64,000 bases of DNA from the NCBI RefSeq assembly GCF_042682685.1, contig NZ_JBHUHX010000040.1:1-64000 (forward strand), written 5' to 3'. A program made the position numbers and the translations under genes. Positions 51,228 to 60,561 of this stretch are shown piece after piece. The notes beneath the pieces were generated by a model. It had not been told where the DNA came from. It ran no database searches and saw only the letters and a program-made list of their open reading frames with translations. Origin of the DNA: Imhoffiella fuscus. Lineage in GTDB: Bacteria > Pseudomonadota > Gammaproteobacteria > Chromatiales > Chromatiaceae. Position 1 is the stretch's first letter, and each line of letters begins with the position of its first letter.

Positions 51228-52337
51228 ATGACGGATGCAGCACTGCCGACAATTTTGATCGTCGATGATTCGCCGGAGAACCTCACGGTCCTGAGCGAGC
51301 TTTTGCAACCAGAGTATCGGGTGCGTGCGGCAACCTCTGGCGAAAAGGCGTTGCGTGTCGTTGCCACTCCGCCGCGACCGGACATCATCCTGCTCGACGT
51401 GATGATGCCCGGCATCGACGGCTACGAGGTCTTCTCGCGTCTGCGCAGCGACGAGCGTACCAGCGACATCCCAGTGATCTTCGTCACCGCCATGGATAGC
51501 ACCGATGCCGAGATCCACGGCCTGGACGTGGGCGCTGTGGACTACATCGCCAAGCCGATCGTGCCGCCCATCCTGCGCGCGCGCGTGCACACTCAGCTCG
51601 AACTCAAGCAGGCTCGCGATTGGCTCAGGGATCAGAACAGCTATCTGGAGAGCGAGCTGCGGCGGCGCATGAAGGAGAACCTGCTCGTCCAGGATGTCAG
51701 TATCCATGCCCTGGCGCATCTGGCCGAAATTCGCGATCCCGAGACGGGCAACCATCTGCGCCGTACCCAGGGCTATGTGCGCGCCTTGGCGAACCGGTTG
51801 CGTCATCATCCCAAATTCGCCCATTTTCTCACCGCCCACATCATCGACCAGCTGTTCAAGTCGGCGCCCTTGCACGACATCGGCAAGGTAGGCATTCCGG
51901 ATCACATTCTGCTGAAGCCAGGCAAGCTGACCCCGCAGGAGTGGACGATCATGAAGACCCACGCCAAGCTCGGCAGCGATGCCATCGAGTACGCCGAGCG
52001 CGATGTCGACCGGCCGGTCGAGTTTTTGGTGCTGGCCAAGGATATCGCGCATTATCACCATGAGCGCTGGGACGGCTCCGGCTATCCGGACGGCTTGGCC
52101 GGCGACGACATCCCCATATCGGCCCGACTGATGGCGCTTGCCGATGTCTTCGATGCCCTCATCTCTCCGCGTGTCTATAAGCCGCCCATGGCGTTTCAAG
52201 AGGCTCGCGACATCATCCTCGCCGGGCGCGGCAGCCATTTCGACCCGGATGTCACCGACGCCTTTTCCCAGACCTACGACGAGTTCCGCGAGATTGCCAA
52301 ACGCTACAGCGAAACCGAGAAGGTCTCGCTCGGTTGA
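51228..52337 (+). CDS. REC-HD-GYP response regulator (cyclic-di-GMP phosphodiesterase)
   Basis: 369 residues: REC domain with ILIVDDSPENL and phospho-acceptor Asp57 in IILLDVMMPGIDG, Lys in AKPI; then a linker coiled coil and an HD-GYP domain with LHDIGK (His216-Asp217), MKTHAKLG, HHERWDGSGYPDGL and ALADVFDAL. The GYP signature is intact, so cyclic-di-GMP hydrolysis is expected upon phosphorylation. ATG at 51228 with AGGAGA upstream. The hybrid kinase gene follows after 79 bases, so it is probably the phosphodonor. Confidence 0.93.
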   Translation: MTDAALPTILIVDDSPENLTVLSELLQPEYRVRAATSGEKALRVVATPPRPDIILLDVMMPGIDGYEVFSRLRSDERTSDIPVIFVTAMDSTDAEIHGLDVGAVDYIAKPIVPPILRARVHTQLELKQARDWLRDQNSYLESELRRRMKENLLVQDVSIHALAHLAEIRDPETGNHLRRTQGYVRALANRLRHHPKFAHFLTAHIIDQLFKSAPLHDIGKVGIPDHILLKPGKLTPQEWTIMKTHAKLGSDAIEYAERDVDRPVEFLVLAKDIAHYHHERWDGSGYPDGLAGDDIPISARLMALADVFDALISPRVYKPPMAFQEARDIILAGRGSHFDPDVTDAFSQTYDEFREIAKRYSETEKVSLG

Positions 52338-52416
52338 TCGTCGCCGGTTCTTGCGGGCAGGCGCCAGAATGGATACGGAAGAGCGCCTTGGCGTGGGATG
52401 AGCGCATGGAGATCTC

Positions 52417-55400
52417 ATGAGCAGCGATTCGGATCCGCAGATACCCGAGACCCCTCGGGGCAGCCTTGTCCTCATCGTTCTCGTTTACGCCGTCTTCGCT
52501 GGCGTCTGGATTCTCTTTTCCGATCCGTTGCTGGGCTGGCTGCTCAAGACGCCGGATCGCTTCATCCTGATCAGCAGTCTCAAGGCCAGCGTCTTCGTGG
52601 TCGTCAGCAGCGGACTGCTCTATGTTCTCATGAGGCGAATGTTCCGGCGTCCTTTCGGCAGATCGGGAAACGAGCTCCAGGGCTCCCTGACCCTGCCAAT
52701 GGTTCTGCTCTCCGTCGCCGTCGTTTCCTTCACGGCGGGTGCCATTTTGCTCGACGTTCGGCAACACGAGGAGAGCACGGCCGAGAATCTGAAAACGATC
52801 GCCGAGCTCAAGACCACGCAGCTGGCCGACTGGTTGGACGAGCGTCATGGAGACGCCGAGTTTCTACGCTCCAGCATGAGCGCATTCCATGAATCGCTCT
52901 TGTCGGGGCTGGAGCAGGGTAAGGCGCCCTGGAACGAGCATCTGGCCGAGCGAATGCGCCAGTTTTCCCATCTGAATGCCATCTCCAACTTGGTCGTGGC
53001 CGATCTGAAGGGCGAGGTGCTCTGGGCCTCCGAGCCTCTGTCGCACCCGCTCTCAGCGCGTCTGGTGCGCGTCATCGGAGAGGCATCCAAGTCTCAGTCC
53101 ATCTCGCTGTTCGGACCCTATAGGGATCGGGAGGGTGGCGTGCATCTGGACTTCGTCGTTCCGTTACCGGCTGACTCCGCAGGCACGCGGACCCTGGTTG
53201 TGGTGCTGCATACCGATCCGGCTTCCTATCTCTATCCCTCCCTCCAGATCTGGCCGCTGCCGACCCAAACCGGTGAGACGTTGCTGTTTCGGGTGGAGAG
53301 GGATCAGGTCCAGTTTCTCAATCCGCTGCGTTATCGGGACGATGATGCGGTTCTGTTTCATCTGCCCTTGAACGACGAGAAACTTCTGGCGGCGAGGTAT
53401 GGACGGAACGGTCGACTGTTGGGAACCGGGATCGAGGGGCTGGACTATCGCGGTTCTTCCGTCATGGGCTATGCGATGGCGGTGCCTTGGACCGACTGGA
53501 TTCTTCTGGTCAAGATCGATCTCGCCGAGATCTATGCCGATGCGGTCGGGAGTGGGATCTGGATCGCGCTCGCAGGTCTGTTGGCGCTCCTCATGGTCAC
53601 CAGCGGTGCCTTCATGCTGCGTCAGCGTCAGCAGCTCGAATGGGCCGAGCGGCTGCACAGGTCCCAGAGCGAGCGACTGAACGCGCTGAATCTGCTCGAC
53701 GCGATCGTCGACGGCTCCAGCGATGCCATCTTCGCGAAGGATCTTGAAGGTCGCTATATCCTCTTCAATCAGGCGGCGGCGGATTTCGTCGGCCGTGCCT
53801 CGGAAGAGGTCGTCGGTTTCACCGACGCCGAGCTCTTTCCGCCCGAGCAGAGCGCCGGGATTCGTCAGCACGACCGTTCGGTGATCGAGGCCGGCTGCAT
53901 CCAGAGCTTCCACGAATATCTGGACACGGCTCAGGGTTCACGCGCCTTTTTGGCCATCAAGGGGCCGTTGCTCGACGCCCAGGGAACGCTCATCGGGATG
54001 TTCGGCGTCTCGCGCGACATCACCGAACTCGACCGCATCAATCGTGAACTCTCCGAGGAGACGGCGCGCCGTCAGGCGCTGATCGAAAGCTCGCGCGACG
54101 GCATCCTGGTTCTGGATCAGGCCTATCGGATCATTGAGGCCAACGGGCGTTTCGCCGAGATGCTGGGTTATGCGTCCCAGGAGGTGATCGGTCTGGGAAT
54201 CTGGGACATCGATACGCGTTTCTCGGAGCGAGAGATCCGCGAGCGGTTCGTCGACCTCTCCAGTCCGCACGTCCAGTTCGAATCCCGTCATCGCCGCAAG
54301 GACGGTTCGGAGTACGACGTCGAGGTCAGCACCAGCAGTGTCGTCTGGGGAGGCGATAACCTCGTCCTCTGTATCTGCCGCGATATCACCGATCGCAGAC
54401 GTGCCGAACAGCTGCTGCGCGACACCAACCAGCTCCTGGCCGAGATGAGCGCCATCGCTCACATCGGTGCCTGGGAGTTCAATGCGACGACCGGTGAGGG
54501 TGCCTGGACGGACGAGGTCGCCTATATCCATGGCCTGGATCCCAGTGCGCCGACCAATCTGCAATTGGGTTTGAGCTTTTTCGAGGGCGAGCAACGCGAG
54601 CGGATCGAGGCGGCGGTCGCGGCGGTCGTGAGCCAGGGCCAGGCCTACGACCTCGAGTTGGAGCTGCATGCGGCGGACGGGCAGGTCAAATGGGTTCGGG
54701 CCATTGGGCGTCCGGTCTTCGAGGATGGTCGGCTGACGAAGGTGCGGGGCTCCATACAAGATGTCACGGAGATGAAGCGTGCGATCCAGGAGATCGAGCG
54801 TTACCGGCATCATCTTGAGGAGTTGGTCGATACGCGCACCGCCGAGCTGCGGCGTCAGAGTCAGTCCCTGCGCGCCATCATCGACAATATCCCGCACATG
54901 ATCTGGTTGAAGGACCGCGACGGACGCTTCCTGGCGGCGAACCGCGCCATGGGCGAGGTCACGGGGCGGCCCATCGATGAGCTTCTCGGCAAGACGGACC
55001 TGGATCTCTGGCCGGTTTCGTTTGCCGAGCGCTATCGCTCGGACGACATTCGGGTGATGGAGTTGGGGCAGGGTATCACGGTCGAGGAGCCGTTTCCGAC
55101 CGTGCCCGAGATCCTCAGTGAGACCCTAAAGGCGCCCGTGTTCGATGCCGACGGCAGCGTTCTGGGGACGGTCGGATTCTCGCGCGACATCCGCGTCCAG
55201 AAAGAGATCGAGCGCGCGCGCGAGGCAGCGCGCGAGGAGGCCGAGGCGGCCAACCGCGCCAAGAGCGCCTTCCTGGCCAATATGAGCCACGAGATTCGTA
55301 CCCCTATGAACGCCATCGTGGGGTTGACCTTTCTGCTGCGTCAGAGCGGTGTCACGCACGAGCAGGCGGATCGTCTCGCCAAGATCGATTCGGCCGCCCA

Positions 55401-57066
55401 GCACCTGCTGTCGATCGTGAACGATATCCTGGATCTCTCCAAGATCGAGTCCGGACGGCTTGAGCTGGAGCAGACCGATTTCGCCCTGTCCAGCATCCTC
55501 GACAACGCCTGCTCCATGATCGCCGATCAGGCGCGCTCCAAGGGTGTGGCGATCGAGGTGGATCCGGGCGACGTGCCCAAATGGCTGCGGGGCGATCCGA
55601 CCCGGTTGCGTCAGGCGCTGCTCAACTATGCCGGTAATGCCATCAAGTTTACCGATCGGGGGCGTATTTTGCTGCGCTGTCGTCTGGAGGAAAGACATGG
55701 AGATGCGCTTCTGGTCCGGTTCGAGGTCAGCGATAGCGGGATCGGGATCGCTCCCTCGGAGCTGTCGCGCCTCTTTTCCCCCTTCGCTCAGGCCGACGCT
55801 TCGACCACGCGCAAGCATGGCGGAACCGGATTGGGGCTCGCCATCACGCGTCGTCTGGCGTTGCTCATGGGCGGCGATGCTGGCGTGGACAGCGAGCAGG
55901 GTCGTGGAAGCACGTTTTGGTTTACCGCCAGGCTTGGCCTGGGCCATGTCGTTTCTTCGGTGGCGACGCCCGGCGAGCAGGTCAACGCCGACGCCGTATT
56001 GCGAGCGCGCCATTCCGGGGCGCGTCTGCTGTTGGTGGAGGACAATTCCATCAACCAGGAGGTCGCGCTGGAGTTGCTCCATGCCGTCTCGCTCTCGGTG
56101 GACATCGCGGAGAACGGTCAGGAGGCGGTGGAGCGGGTCGGGTCCGCTGAGTATGCATTGGTGTTGATGGACGTTCAGATGCCCGTCATGGACGGATTGG
56201 AGGCCACCCGTCGGATTCGCGCCGCAGGCGCCCATGCCGGCCGACCGATCCTGGCGATGACCGCCAATGCCTTCGATGAGGATCGTCAGGCCTGTCTGCG
56301 GGCGGGCATGGACGATTTCGTCCCCAAGCCGGTCGAGCCGGGCGCGCTCTATGCGAGTCTCGTGAAATGGCTGGGCGCGAACGCCGGCGAGGCTGTTCCC
56401 GTTGAGATGTCGGTGCACGTTGAGCCAGCGGCGGACAACTCAGCCGATTCGGCCAGCCCTCTCGGCGAGATCGAGGGGCTCGACAGGGTGCGTGGATTGG
56501 CTGCTGTCAACGGACAGGAGCAGATCTATCGGCGTCTCCTCGGACTGTTCGTCCGGTCGCACGGCGCGGACATGGAGCGCCTCTCGGCATTCCTGGAGTC
56601 TGGAGAGATGCATGAGGCGCGTTTGCTTGCCCATGCCCTCAAGGGGGCCTCGGCGACTCTGGGGGCCGACCGGGTGTCGGAGTTGGCCGCCTCGATCGAT
56701 GTCGCGTTGCGCCAAGGCGCAGGCAAGGAGGATCTCGAAGCGAGTATCCGCGAGACGGATCTGGTCTTGAAGCGGCTGGTGGAGTCGATCGGGGCGCTCG
56801 GGGGCGAGCGTTCGGGCGCGTCCGGATCGTCCGTCGCCGGCTCGGAACGCCTGCATTCCGTTCTGGACGAACTGGAGAGGCTCTTGTCGGCGGATGACAG
56901 TCGGGCCGTGCAGTTCGCCCGCGATTCGCGCCAATTGCTGCGCGAGGGGCTGGGCGATACCTGCGATAGCCTGATGCGCAAGATCGAGAGTTTCGATTTC
57001 GATCTTGCTCTGGCAGCCCTGCGTGCGGCACGATATCTCGTCGACCCCGATCTGCCGCCCAAGTAG
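52417..57066 (+). CDS. Membrane multi-PAS hybrid histidine kinase with REC and HPt
   Basis: 1549 residues. Three N-terminal helices (about 14-35 with AVFAGVWILFSDPLLG, 47-70, 90-112), a periplasmic sensor region (about 115-375), helix 378-400, then four PAS domains (about 425-545, 550-665, 675-790, 820-935), HisKA with His958 in NMSHEIRTPMNA, HATPase (NYAGNAIKFT, KHGGTGLGLAI), REC with Asp1252 in VLMDVQMPVMDG and HPt with His1406 in LAHALKGASATLG. The internal phosphorelay most likely ends on the REC-HD-GYP protein encoded just upstream. GGAG five bases before the ATG. Same domain order as the soluble kinase at 36778. Confidence 0.93.
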   Translation: MSSDSDPQIPETPRGSLVLIVLVYAVFAGVWILFSDPLLGWLLKTPDRFILISSLKASVFVVVSSGLLYVLMRRMFRRPFGRSGNELQGSLTLPMVLLSVAVVSFTAGAILLDVRQHEESTAENLKTIAELKTTQLADWLDERHGDAEFLRSSMSAFHESLLSGLEQGKAPWNEHLAERMRQFSHLNAISNLVVADLKGEVLWASEPLSHPLSARLVRVIGEASKSQSISLFGPYRDREGGVHLDFVVPLPADSAGTRTLVVVLHTDPASYLYPSLQIWPLPTQTGETLLFRVERDQVQFLNPLRYRDDDAVLFHLPLNDEKLLAARYGRNGRLLGTGIEGLDYRGSSVMGYAMAVPWTDWILLVKIDLAEIYADAVGSGIWIALAGLLALLMVTSGAFMLRQRQQLEWAERLHRSQSERLNALNLLDAIVDGSSDAIFAKDLEGRYILFNQAAADFVGRASEEVVGFTDAELFPPEQSAGIRQHDRSVIEAGCIQSFHEYLDTAQGSRAFLAIKGPLLDAQGTLIGMFGVSRDITELDRINRELSEETARRQALIESSRDGILVLDQAYRIIEANGRFAEMLGYASQEVIGLGIWDIDTRFSEREIRERFVDLSSPHVQFESRHRRKDGSEYDVEVSTSSVVWGGDNLVLCICRDITDRRRAEQLLRDTNQLLAEMSAIAHIGAWEFNATTGEGAWTDEVAYIHGLDPSAPTNLQLGLSFFEGEQRERIEAAVAAVVSQGQAYDLELELHAADGQVKWVRAIGRPVFEDGRLTKVRGSIQDVTEMKRAIQEIERYRHHLEELVDTRTAELRRQSQSLRAIIDNIPHMIWLKDRDGRFLAANRAMGEVTGRPIDELLGKTDLDLWPVSFAERYRSDDIRVMELGQGITVEEPFPTVPEILSETLKAPVFDADGSVLGTVGFSRDIRVQKEIERAREAAREEAEAANRAKSAFLANMSHEIRTPMNAIVGLTFLLRQSGVTHEQADRLAKIDSAAQHLLSIVNDILDLSKIESGRLELEQTDFALSSILDNACSMIADQARSKGVAIEVDPGDVPKWLRGDPTRLRQALLNYAGNAIKFTDRGRILLRCRLEERHGDALLVRFEVSDSGIGIAPSELSRLFSPFAQADASTTRKHGGTGLGLAITRRLALLMGGDAGVDSEQGRGSTFWFTARLGLGHVVSSVATPGEQVNADAVLRARHSGARLLLVEDNSINQEVALELLHAVSLSVDIAENGQEAVERVGSAEYALVLMDVQMPVMDGLEATRRIRAAGAHAGRPILAMTANAFDEDRQACLRAGMDDFVPKPVEPGALYASLVKWLGANAGEAVPVEMSVHVEPAADNSADSASPLGEIEGLDRVRGLAAVNGQEQIYRRLLGLFVRSHGADMERLSAFLESGEMHEARLLAHALKGASATLGADRVSELAASIDVALRQGAGKEDLEASIRETDLVLKRLVESIGALGGERSGASGSSVAGSERLHSVLDELERLLSADDSRAVQFARDSRQLLREGLGDTCDSLMRKIESFDFDLALAALRAARYLVDPDLPPK

Positions 57067-57095
57067 GTGCGAATGTATCCGCACTCCCTGCGTAG

Positions 57096-57122
57096 GGCGC
57101 AATAGCGAAAGCGTATTGCGCC
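57096..57122. repeat. GGCGCAATA palindromic repeat, copy 3
   Basis: Arms GGCGCAATA and TATTGCGCC around GCGAAAGCG, flanked by CGTAG and GCATG, i.e. inverted relative to copies 1 and 2. Confidence 0.85.
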
Positions 57123-57170
57123 GCATGGCGGGTAACTACAAGACTTCGATCTCCCCCGGTGCTCGCATAC

Positions 57171-57270
57171 GGCGCAATACGGCCGCTCCAGGGCCGAACG
57201 ACGGCCGTTCTATGGAATGTATCGCCAGCGAATGCGGCACAGCCACCCGCTGAAGACGGCCTATTGTGCC
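57171..57270. repeat. Split GGCGCAATA repeat
   Basis: Left half GGCGCAATAC (57171-57180) and right half TATTGTGCC followed by CTAC (57262-57270), with about 80 unrelated bases between. Same orientation as copies 1 and 2. Extended arms (GGCGCAATACGGCCG against a GACGGCCTATTGTGCC right side) could pair. Confidence 0.5.
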
Positions 57271-57376
57271 CTACCCGAGGCGGGGCTTCTTCCTTCGGTT
57301 TGGCTTGGTATCGACGTTCTTGGAAAGACAGCGTGCGACCTTCCGGTCGATTGGTGTCCGGGCGTCGGCTCGCACG

Positions 57377-57808
57377 CTAGAGCTGAATCTGATGATGTCT
57401 CAGCGGATGCCCCTGGTCGCGGTAGTACCTGAATCGCTCGCGGCCGGCGGCGCGCAGTGTGGGATCCAGATCGACCAGATCGCAGACCCGATCGAAGCGC
57501 GTGAAGAACCCCGGCACCTCTCGGCCCAGGTTGAGCAGTACCTGGGTCTCCGTCTCGGGCCGTCCGTCCTCGGCGATCAGAATGGGGGTCAGTTCCTGAT
57601 CGACCTTGCCGGCCAATCCGTGCGGCAGGAAGCTGTCCTCGCGATAGGTCCAGAGCAGCCGGTCGAGATGGCGCGCCTCATCGCGGTCAGGGCAGTGGAT
57701 GAGCAGGCGCAGATTCTGGGCGCGGATGCGTTCCGCCAGCCGGCAGGCGACCTGGAAACGGTCGCCTCGGCTGGTGGGTTTCAGGCTGTAGAAATCGATC
57801 TGGGGCAT
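57377..57808 (-). CDS. holC: DNA polymerase III chi subunit
   Basis: 143 residues, the family's usual size. QIDFYSLKPTSRGDRFQVAC at the start, LRLLIHCPDRDEARHLDRLLWTY-type core and FTRFDRVCDLVD near the end identify HolC, which links SSB to the clamp loader. ATG at 57808; a longer form from 57841 would start in the heptamer element. Stands alone here (pepA or valS, frequent neighbours, are not seen). Confidence 0.85.
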   Translation of the reverse strand: MPQIDFYSLKPTSRGDRFQVACRLAERIRAQNLRLLIHCPDRDEARHLDRLLWTYREDSFLPHGLAGKVDQELTPILIAEDGRPETETQVLLNLGREVPGFFTRFDRVCDLVDLDPTLRAAGRERFRYYRDQGHPLRHHQIQL

Positions 57809-57841
57809 GGACGTCGCTCGTGGGTCGTGAGGATTGCTCAA

Positions 57842-57940
57842 GGGGGAGCTTCCAGCCTCCAGCGACCAGCTTCCAGCCAGACTTCACAGCTGCGGATGCG
57901 GCTCATATCTAGCCACTGCTGGAGGCTGGAAGCTTCCCCC
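57842..57940. repeat. 99-base element with terminal inverted heptamer arms
   Basis: Left arm 57842-57863 (GGGGGAGCTTCCAGCCTCC then AGC) and right arm 57918-57940 match in reverse complement except for one extra base. The left arm continues into more CAGCNNC heptamers (to 57880). Fills the gap between holC and the DUF218 gene. Confidence 0.8.
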
Positions 57941-57942
57941 CA

Positions 57943-58620
57943 TCATGTCACGCGCGCCAGCATGCGCTGGTTGCGGGTTATGGCCGCCCATCCCTTGCCG
58001 ACCATGAACCAGAGACAGAGGAAGCTCTCGCGCGCCAGTTGGAGGAGGGTCGCTGGTCGATGGCTCAGTCGCGGCTCGGCCGGTTCCAGACGATGGCGAA
58101 GCCCCAGGCTGGCGGCCATGAGTCCGACCCGGGCCAGGTGGTAGCGGCTCGAGACGATCAGGAAGCGTGCCTGACGGTCGTTTTCCCGGTTGGCCAGCTC
58201 GCGCAGATTGCGCAGGTTGGTGAGCGTATTGCGCGATTGACCTTCCAGAATCAATGAGAGGTCCTGATTCATCCCTCTGAGTTCCAGATAGTCGGCCCCG
58301 GCTTGTGCCTCGCTGAGGTTGGCATGTGCCGTCCTGCCCCCGAGGATGGCCAGTCGTCCGGCGAAAGGTGGGCGCGCGAGGGTTGCTGCGCGATCGAGCC
58401 GTTGGCGGAAATCGGCGTCGGGTCGATCCTCGATCAGGCGCTTGCCCGGCACCACCAGCCAGCCGCCGTATTCGGTTCGTGAGGCGTTGACTGCTCGGGC
58501 GGTTTCGATCACGCGTTTCAGCCAGTAGAGATAGGCGAGTCCGAAGGTCGCAAGGACGACGGCGACGGTCAGTGTCATGGTGAAGAGTCCGTCCCAGTCG
58601 GGCTGTCGCGGATTGAGCAT
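57943..58620 (-). CDS. DUF218 (YdcF/ElyC-like) membrane protein
   Basis: 225 residues with an N-terminal hydrophobic helix (LTVAVVLATFGLAYLYW) and a DUF218 domain: GGWLVVPGKRL, RLAILGGRTAHANLSEAQ, LILEGQSRNTLTNLRNLREL, FLIVSSRYHLARVGLMA. Members (SanA, ElyC, YdcF) act at the envelope, ElyC in undecaprenyl-phosphate use. ATG at 58620 overlaps the glycosyltransferase stop (TGATG); GTG at 58623 is possible. Last gene of the polyene-like operon. Confidence 0.8.
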   Translation of the reverse strand: MLNPRQPDWDGLFTMTLTVAVVLATFGLAYLYWLKRVIETARAVNASRTEYGGWLVVPGKRLIEDRPDADFRQRLDRAATLARPPFAGRLAILGGRTAHANLSEAQAGADYLELRGMNQDLSLILEGQSRNTLTNLRNLRELANRENDRQARFLIVSSRYHLARVGLMAASLGLRHRLEPAEPRLSHRPATLLQLARESFLCLWFMVGKGWAAITRNQRMLARVT

Positions 58621-59411
58621 CACGGTGAACCGCCCTCGCGCTGCTCTTCAAGTGGTTGCAGCTCCTGGCGCGGCTGTGGCGGAGGCAGGCGCATGAGCGA
58701 TCGCCAGAGACCGAGCGGATAGAAGCTGCGGCGCGCCAGCTTGGCGGCAACCATGCGAACGATGCTCGCCGTGTCCTTGAAGGCGCGGTAATGGCTGGGA
58801 CGGGCGTTCGGATGGTAGAGGGTTTCGATGGGGATGGCGAAGGTGGAATAGCCTTGGCGAGCGGCGTCGATCAGGATCTCGCTCTCGAAGGCGAATCCGG
58901 CGTCCGTGCGTGGGATGGTGGCGAGTCGGTCGATGAGCGGACCCGGATAGAGCCGGAATCCCGACTGGGTGTCGCGGATGGCCTGTCCGCAGGCCCAGGA
59001 GATCCAGAAGTCGGCGAATGCATTGGCGAAGCGGCGCAGCGGTGGCGCCTGCTCGCGACGCCTCAGACGCGCCGCGATCAGGATGCGCTCCGGGTACTCC
59101 TGCGCTCGGGCGGTGAGGCGTGGGATGTCCTCGGGCCGATGCTGTCCATCGGCGTCGATGCTGACGATGTGGCTGGCACCGGCCGCCCTGGCGCGCCGCA
59201 TTCCGCGCAGCAGGCTGGCGCCCTTGCCCTGGTTGGTCGGGTTGATCAAACGGACGAGCGGCAGGTCGGCGATGGCGGCGGCAGTGCCGTCGGTCGAACC
59301 GTCGTCGACCACGACCAGCCGTTCTATCGGTTGCTCCAGCACCCGCAGACAGATCTCGCGGATGCTCGCGGCCTCGTTGAAGGCCGGCATCACCACCCAT
59401 ATGCGGCTCAT
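58620..59411 (-). CDS. Glycosyltransferase family 2 of polyene-like cluster
   Basis: 263 residues, DPM-synthase-like GT-A fold: WVVMPAFNEAASIREICL, VVVDDGSTDGTAAAI, NQGKGASLLRGM, SIDADGQHRPEDI, and SGFRLYP. No membrane helices are evident beyond the catalytic part. In aryl-polyene clusters a similar transferase gene (ApeJ-like) accompanies the fatty-acid enzymes. Start ATG overlaps the reductase stop by four bases. Confidence 0.85.
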   Translation of the reverse strand: MSRIWVVMPAFNEAASIREICLRVLEQPIERLVVVDDGSTDGTAAAIADLPLVRLINPTNQGKGASLLRGMRRARAAGASHIVSIDADGQHRPEDIPRLTARAQEYPERILIAARLRRREQAPPLRRFANAFADFWISWACGQAIRDTQSGFRLYPGPLIDRLATIPRTDAGFAFESEILIDAARQGYSTFAIPIETLYHPNARPSHYRAFKDTASIVRMVAAKLARRSFYPLGLWRSLMRLPPPQPRQELQPLEEQREGGSP

Positions 59412-60127
59412 GTCATGGCTCCATCGAGACTGATGATCTGGCCCGATAGATAGCCCGAGTCGCCGCAAACCAGATAGGCGACCAGATCGGCGACCTCCTC
59501 GGGACGCCCAGCGCGGCGCATGGGCACCAGTCGCTCGATGGCGGCCCGGTCGAAGAGCGCTCGGGTCGATTCGCTGTCGATGATGCCTGGCGCGATGGCG
59601 TTGACCGTGATCCCGCGCTTGGCCAGCTCGCGCGCGAGCGATTTGGTGGCGCCGTGCAGACCGGCCTTGGCGGCGGCATAGTTGGTCTGGCCCTGGTTGC
59701 CGAGCACCCCGGAGATGGACGAGATGTTGACGATGCGTCCCCAGCGGGTGCCTATCATGGGCAGCAGCAGCGGCTGGGTGACGTTGAAGAAGCCGCTGAG
59801 CGAGACGTCGACGACGGCCTTCCACTGCATGAAGTCCATCCCGGCCATGGGGGCGTCGCGATGGATGCCCGCATTGTTGACCAGGACCTGGATCGGGCCC
59901 TCGCTCAACAGGCGGTCCAGCGCACGCTTGCTGTCCTCCGGGTCGGTGACGTCGAAGCTCACGACCGATGCGTTGCCGCCAGCGGTTGCGATTTCCTCGA
60001 CCAATGCCTCTGCACGCTCCATCCGGCGATGGGTGTGGACATGGACCCTGAGCCCTTCGGCGGCCAGTCGGCGCGCGATGCGGGACCCGATCTCGCCGGT
60101 TGCGCCCGTGACCAGCGCCCGTTTCAT
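59408..60127 (-). CDS. FabG-like 3-oxoacyl-ACP reductase
   Basis: 239-residue SDR: RALVTGATGEIGSRIARRLA, LVNNAGIHRDAPM, catalytic Ser in IVNISSISG, YAAAK, and APGIIDSES. C-terminus GQIISLDGAMT as in FabG. Reduces a 3-oxoacyl-ACP in the chain-elongation cycle of the cluster (ApeQ-like position). Four-base overlaps on both sides show tight coupling. Confidence 0.88.
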   Translation of the reverse strand: MKRALVTGATGEIGSRIARRLAAEGLRVHVHTHRRMERAEALVEEIATAGGNASVVSFDVTDPEDSKRALDRLLSEGPIQVLVNNAGIHRDAPMAGMDFMQWKAVVDVSLSGFFNVTQPLLLPMIGTRWGRIVNISSISGVLGNQGQTNYAAAKAGLHGATKSLARELAKRGITVNAIAPGIIDSESTRALFDRAAIERLVPMRRAGRPEEVADLVAYLVCGDSGYLSGQIISLDGAMT

Positions 60128-60561
60128 GCTGTCTCCTGGCGTTGCGCCATGACGGTGAGGCGACCGCTGGACAGTCGCCGCTCGCCGTCCTGTATTTCGA
60201 AGCGATAGATGGCGTCTTGATCCGATCCCTGAAGCCGCGTCACCCGGATCTCCAGCGTGTCGGCCAGATCCGAGAGCGGATTGGACGGTAGCTCGACCTG
60301 GGATGCTGCGACCAATAGAGCTGGACTCGGCGGGGCTCCCCGCGCGCGTGCCCGAAGCCCTCCGTGCAACGCGCAGGCCTGTCCGGCATATTCGATGACA
60401 TGGGCTACCGCAACGACCCCATCGGTTCGCAGCGGGTTGTCGGTTCGTCGGTGCGAGTGCGTTCGAGCGATCAGTCCATCGGCGTCCCAGGACAGCACCT
60501 CGTCGATGAGACACATGTCGCCCGCGTGCGGGATGAGTGCGCGCAGCGTGTCGCTCAGCAT
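60124..60561 (-). CDS. Hotdog-fold 3-hydroxyacyl-ACP dehydratase
   Basis: 145 residues with a FabZ/ApeP-like pattern: LIPHAGDMCLIDEVLSWD (the PHxxxMxLxD region), then HVIEYAGQACALHGGL, which holds the catalytic acidic residue and a following Ala-rich helix. Removes water from 3-hydroxyacyl-ACP. The gene overlaps the ketosynthase-like gene by seven bases and the reductase by four. Confidence 0.85.
   Translation of the reverse strand: MLSDTLRALIPHAGDMCLIDEVLSWDADGLIARTHSHRRTDNPLRTDGVVAVAHVIEYAGQACALHGGLRARARGAPPSPALLVAASQVELPSNPLSDLADTLEIRVTRLQGSDQDAIYRFEIQDGERRLSSGRLTVMAQRQETA

Larger units (their letters stand above)
57067..57376. other. Repeat-filled convergent gap
   Basis: 310 bases between the hybrid kinase (plus) and holC (minus). 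Holds one full GGCGCAATA palindrome (57096-57122) and a second copy whose halves are about 80 bases apart (57171-57180 and 57262-57270). No gene is supported. Confidence 0.6.

Noticed and set aside
57266..58144. 292-residue plus-strand frame over holC and the repeat element
   Set aside because: Spans a non-coding repeat and the antisense of holC and DUF218; no coding signature.
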